From an uncultured Clostridia bacterium (GTDB lineage: Bacteria; Bacillota; Clostridia; Oscillospirales; CAG-382): a stretch of DNA of 6,828 bases. The notes under the pieces were generated by a model, which saw only the letters and a list, made by a program, of their open reading frames with translations, was not told the DNA's origin and ran no database searches. The translations under genes were made by a program, and so were the position numbers. The stretch's first letter is position 1. The number at the start of each line of letters is the position of its first letter. The stretch covers positions 1-6,828 of the forward strand of contig CANQVQ010000083.1 in NCBI GenBank assembly GCA_947627335.1, read 5' to 3'. Shown in pieces: positions 5,675 through 6,828 of this stretch.

Positions 5675-6526
5675 ATGGATCGGGAGATCGTCTGGTACCC
5701 GGGTCATATGAACCGTGCCAAGCGGCTGATTCGGGAGAGCCTGCCGCTGGTGGATCTGGTCGTCGAGCTGCTGGACGCCCGTGCGCCGCTCTCCAGCCGC
5801 AATCCGTCCTTTGCCGAGCTGTTCGCCGGGAAACCGTGCCTGACGCTGCTGACCAAATGCAGCCTCGCCGACCGGGACGAAACGGCGAAGTTCGTCGACC
5901 TGCTCAAGGGAGCGGACCGCATGGTCCTGCCGATCGACTGCAAGACCGGCATGGGGGTGCGGAAGGTCGCCCCCGCGATCCGGGAGCTGATGGCGGAAAA
6001 GCTGGCGAAATACGAGGCGAAGGGCATGAAGAAGCCGCTTCGTGCGATGGTCGTCGGCATCACGAACGTCGGAAAATCCACGTTCATCAATACGTTCGCC
6101 GGCGCGAAGAAGGCGAAGGCGGAGGACCGCCCGGGCGTGACGCGGCGCAACCAGTGGATCGCCGCTCCCGCGATGGGCGTGGAGCTGCTGGATACGCCGG
6201 GACTGCTCTGGCCGAAGTTCGAGGACCAGTCGGTCGCCCGAAAGCTGGCGATGCTCGGCTCCATTCGGGACGAGATTCTGGATCGGACCGAGCTGGCGTG
6301 CGCCCTGCTGGGTCTGCTGCGGGAGAAGTATCCGAACCTGCTTTCCGCCCGGTACAAGGTCGAATGGTCGGATGCGGACACGGATCACGAACTGTTCGAG
6401 CGCATCGCACGGAAGCGCGGGTGGATCCGCGCCGGGGGCGTGGTGGACGAGGAGCGGGCGTGTTCCGTCCTGCTCGACGAGTTCCGCGACGGCACCGTCG
6501 GTCCGATGACGCTGGACAGCGTTTGA
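5675..6526 (+). CDS. rbgA: Ribosome biogenesis GTPase RbgA/YlqF
   Basis: A circularly permuted GTPase required for late maturation of the 50S subunit. The 283 residues match the family. The ATG at 5675 is chosen because it places the family's N-terminal WYPGHM motif (7-12, His11 being the likely catalytic histidine) at the expected position; no good ribosome binding site is visible, so translation probably couples to lepB, whose stop is 5 bases upstream. Permuted motif order is seen: G4 position LLTKCSLAD (58-66), G5 position DCKTGMGV (88-95), G1 GITNVGKST (128-136), G2 PGVTR (153-157), G3 DTPG (173-176). The C-terminal helical domain is present. The G4 motif is unusual: the canonical NKxD reads TKCS, altering the residues that normally recognise guanine. 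G1 also has Thr in place of the usual Pro before NVGKS. Neighbour rplS encodes another large-subunit factor, fitting the context. Confidence 0.95.
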   Translation: MDREIVWYPGHMNRAKRLIRESLPLVDLVVELLDARAPLSSRNPSFAELFAGKPCLTLLTKCSLADRDETAKFVDLLKGADRMVLPIDCKTGMGVRKVAPAIRELMAEKLAKYEAKGMKKPLRAMVVGITNVGKSTFINTFAGAKKAKAEDRPGVTRRNQWIAAPAMGVELLDTPGLLWPKFEDQSVARKLAMLGSIRDEILDRTELACALLGLLREKYPNLLSARYKVEWSDADTDHELFERIARKRGWIRAGGVVDEERACSVLLDEFRDGTVGPMTLDSV

Positions 6527-6537
6527 AAGGAGTCGCT

Positions 6538-6828
6538 ATGGCGGGTACGCTGGATTGGTCCGTGGAGGACGGGTTTTGCACGGCGTCGCTGCGGGTGTTC
6601 TGCGGCTGCGACGAGGCGGGACGGGGACCTTTGGCGGGTCCGGTCTACGCGGCGGCGGTCGTCCTGCCGCGGGCGTTCCTGCCGACGGGACTGAACGACT
6701 CGAAAAAACTCTCCCCCGCTAAGCGGGAATCGCTCTACGGGGAGATCTGCGAAAACGCACTGTCGTTCGCGGTCGCCCGCGCCGAGGTGGAGGAGATCGA
6801 ACGGCTCAACATCCTCAACGCCGCCATG
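6538..6828 (+). CDS. rnhB: Ribonuclease HII (3' partial)
   Basis: This enzyme cleaves the RNA strand of RNA-DNA hybrids and initiates removal of single ribonucleotides from DNA. The ATG follows the rbgA stop by 11 bases and has AAAGGAG (6526-6532) 5 nt upstream. The frame stays open through the right edge, giving 97 codons, roughly the N-terminal 45% of a family member of about 200 residues. Visible motifs are GCDEAGRGPLAGPV (23-36), with the first two catalytic acids Asp25 and Glu26 and the substrate-contacting Gly-Arg-Gly, then LNDSKKLS and finally ERLNILNAAM. The remaining catalytic aspartates should lie beyond the window. It is the usual partner downstream of ylqF/rbgA in Firmicutes. Confidence 0.96.
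   Translation, partial: MAGTLDWSVEDGFCTASLRVFCGCDEAGRGPLAGPVYAAAVVLPRAFLPTGLNDSKKLSPAKRESLYGEICENALSFAVARAEVEEIERLNILNAAM

Noticed and set aside
5639..6388. Two overlapping - strand open frames opposite rbgA (5639-6388, 5704-6381)
   Set aside because: They are shadows of rbgA, whose frame contains all the GTPase motifs.

Overview
The window is GC-rich and looks like part of a chromosome from a Gram-positive anaerobe of the Clostridia, probably a gut Oscillospirales or Christensenellales-type lineage. The evidence is the gene order rplS-lepB-rbgA-rnhB, strong AGGAGG-type ribosome binding sites, a YlqF/RbgA GTPase, a Gram-positive type I signal peptidase and a lipobox-bearing lipoprotein. The assignment is inferred from gene order and protein style, not from a database match. 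All recognised genes are on the + strand. I see no RNA genes, insertion sequences, CRISPR arrays or phage genes.

Region 1 (1-3458) is the end of an operon that enters from the left. It holds a large extracytoplasmic protein with two DUF4340-like units around a beta-sandwich-like insert (5' end outside the window). An uncharacterised lipoprotein follows, coupled to it by an ATGA overlap, and then thiamine diphosphokinase (thiN) after a 4-base gap. DUF4340 proteins usually accompany Gld-type ABC transporters, so transporter genes probably lie just upstream.

Region 2 (3459-4028) is the control region and first gene of a new transcription unit. Three A-tracts at helical spacing precede a near-consensus extended -10 promoter, followed by a leader of about 80 nt with two hairpins. 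Then come rplS (ribosomal protein L19) and an intrinsic terminator within a four-segment, mutually exclusive hairpin arrangement.

Region 3 (4029-6828) contains lepB, rbgA/ylqF and the first 97 codons of rnhB, closely packed with no further promoter or terminator visible. They probably depend on readthrough from the rplS promoter. This cluster links ribosome supply and large-subunit maturation (L19, RbgA), protein export (LepB) and genome maintenance (RNase HII).

The most unusual object is LepB. Its catalytic core is an ordinary signal peptidase I, but it is preceded by about 340 acidic, low-complexity residues. These include four full copies and one partial copy of a 49-57-residue tandem repeat, with a second, four-residue repeat nested inside each copy. 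Otherwise the window is mostly housekeeping. The other points of interest are the rplS leader and attenuator-like structure, non-canonical motif residues in ThiN and RbgA, and the architecture of the DUF4340 protein.
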